Positions 5,595 through 5,866 of a stretch of 5,866 nucleotides of DNA are shown here, in pieces. Numbering within the stretch: the first letter of the stretch is position 1; each line of letters opens with the position of its first letter. The position numbers were made by a program, and so were the translations under genes. This DNA comes from Nitrospinaceae bacterium (GTDB lineage: Bacteria > Nitrospinota > Nitrospinia > Nitrospinales > VA-1), in contig JAPYPM010000153.1 of NCBI GenBank assembly GCA_029937635.1, positions 1 through 5,866 of the forward strand. Reading direction: 5' to 3'. The notes under the pieces are model-generated. The model saw nothing but the letters and a program-made list of their open reading frames with translations. It was not told the DNA's origin and ran no database searches.

Positions 5595-5771
5595 CTTTGT
5601 TCAGCGCCTCAATAACATCTGAAAAGTGATGATGGCTCCACCTGCGTGATTGGTCTCATTGTTTTAATCTATTTGTATCATAGTTGATCTCATGAGAGAG
5701 TATTGTCATTATATGTACTATATTTTATCTAGCGACATCCCACCTTTTTTCGACATAATTGGGACTAATTG

Positions 5772-5866
5772 ATGTATTTAACCACCGAGAAAGATTTAGC
5801 CGATTTTTGTGAGCAGTTAAGGTCTAGTCCTACTTTAGCAATTGATACAGAGTTTGTTAGAGAAAG
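5772..5866 (+). CDS. rnd: Ribonuclease D, N-terminal fragment (runs off window)
   Basis: Only 31 whole codons are present. They begin MYLTTEKDLADFCEQL and reach LAIDTEFVRE, where D25 and E27 form the Exo I motif of the DEDD 3'-5' exonuclease fold. This arrangement, with the DTEF motif about 25 residues from the start and followed by VRE, is typical of bacterial RNase D, which trims tRNA precursor 3' ends in the cytoplasm. The ATG at 5772 is preceded in frame by TTG (5769) and then a TAA stop (5766-5768), so the start is one of those two. Only a weak GGGA (5761-5764) could serve as SD. The 177 bases before it hold a 10-bp palindrome TCTCATGAGA (5688-5697) and no convincing promoter or terminator. 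A missing C-terminal HRDC domain cannot be judged. Confidence 0.88.
   Translation, partial: MYLTTEKDLADFCEQLRSSPTLAIDTEFVRE

Noticed and set aside
5684..5731. Possible promoter for the RNase D gene (TTGATC or TTGTCA with downstream AT-rich hexamers)
   Set aside because: No pair with 16-18 bp spacing reaches a convincing match at the -10; I did not want to list a promoter on one weak box.
5595..5771. Search for a terminator or small RNA after the small gene
   Set aside because: No stem of useful length followed by a T run was found, only the TCTCATGAGA palindrome without T tract.
1..5866. CRISPR array, tRNA, rRNA, insertion sequence or phage module
   Set aside because: No regularly spaced repeats, no cloverleaf, no transposase or phage-like gene and no terminal repeats were seen on either strand.

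Overview
The window is AT-rich Gram-negative-type bacterial DNA, roughly one third G+C by eye. It carries housekeeping genes together with a small lipid- or polyketide-modification neighbourhood. I see no phage genes, transposase, CRISPR array, rRNA or tRNA. The RNase D start, the TsaB and the DUF465-type small protein all look proteobacterial in the broad sense. A marine or otherwise AT-rich delta-like lineage is a guess, and I cannot assign a taxon from the sequence alone.

Layout. (1) Bases 1-1357, minus strand: a ferredoxin-type nitrite/sulfite reductase haemoprotein, cut by the left edge exactly at its last [4Fe-4S] cysteine. (2) Bases 1358-1681: AT-rich intergenic region with a perfect TATAAT, an SD and a hairpin or operator-like inverted repeat for the reductase. 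(3) Bases 1682-4114: an isoprenylcysteine-methyltransferase-like membrane methyltransferase (+), a convergent four-helix membrane protein of unknown function (-), and, divergent from that, a geranylgeranyl-reductase-like FAD oxidoreductase (+). (4) Bases 4172-5096, minus strand: tsaB followed 16 nt later by a 71-residue DUF465/YdcH-like protein, an apparent two-gene operon. (5) Bases 5097-5396: divergent control region. (6) Bases 5397-5594 (+): a 65-residue unknown protein with a good SD. (7) Bases 5772-5866 (+): the first 31 codons of ribonuclease D, cut by the right edge.

How the genes may work together. The methyltransferase and the flavoenzyme resemble the tailoring enzymes found beside type III polyketide synthases in phenolic-lipid and alkylpyrone pathways, but no synthase lies in this window, so a shared pathway is only an inference. 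tsaB belongs to tRNA t6A synthesis and RNase D to RNA 3'-end trimming; these are ordinary core functions. The reductase supplies sulfide or ammonium using electrons from ferredoxin.

The most interesting observation is in the reductase. Besides the canonical C-x5-C-x37-C-x3-C cluster motif in its C-terminal half, its N-terminal half carries C-x5-C-x37-C-x2-C at the pseudo-symmetric position, which suggests a second Fe-S site. I did not find a clear, wholly new biological system here.
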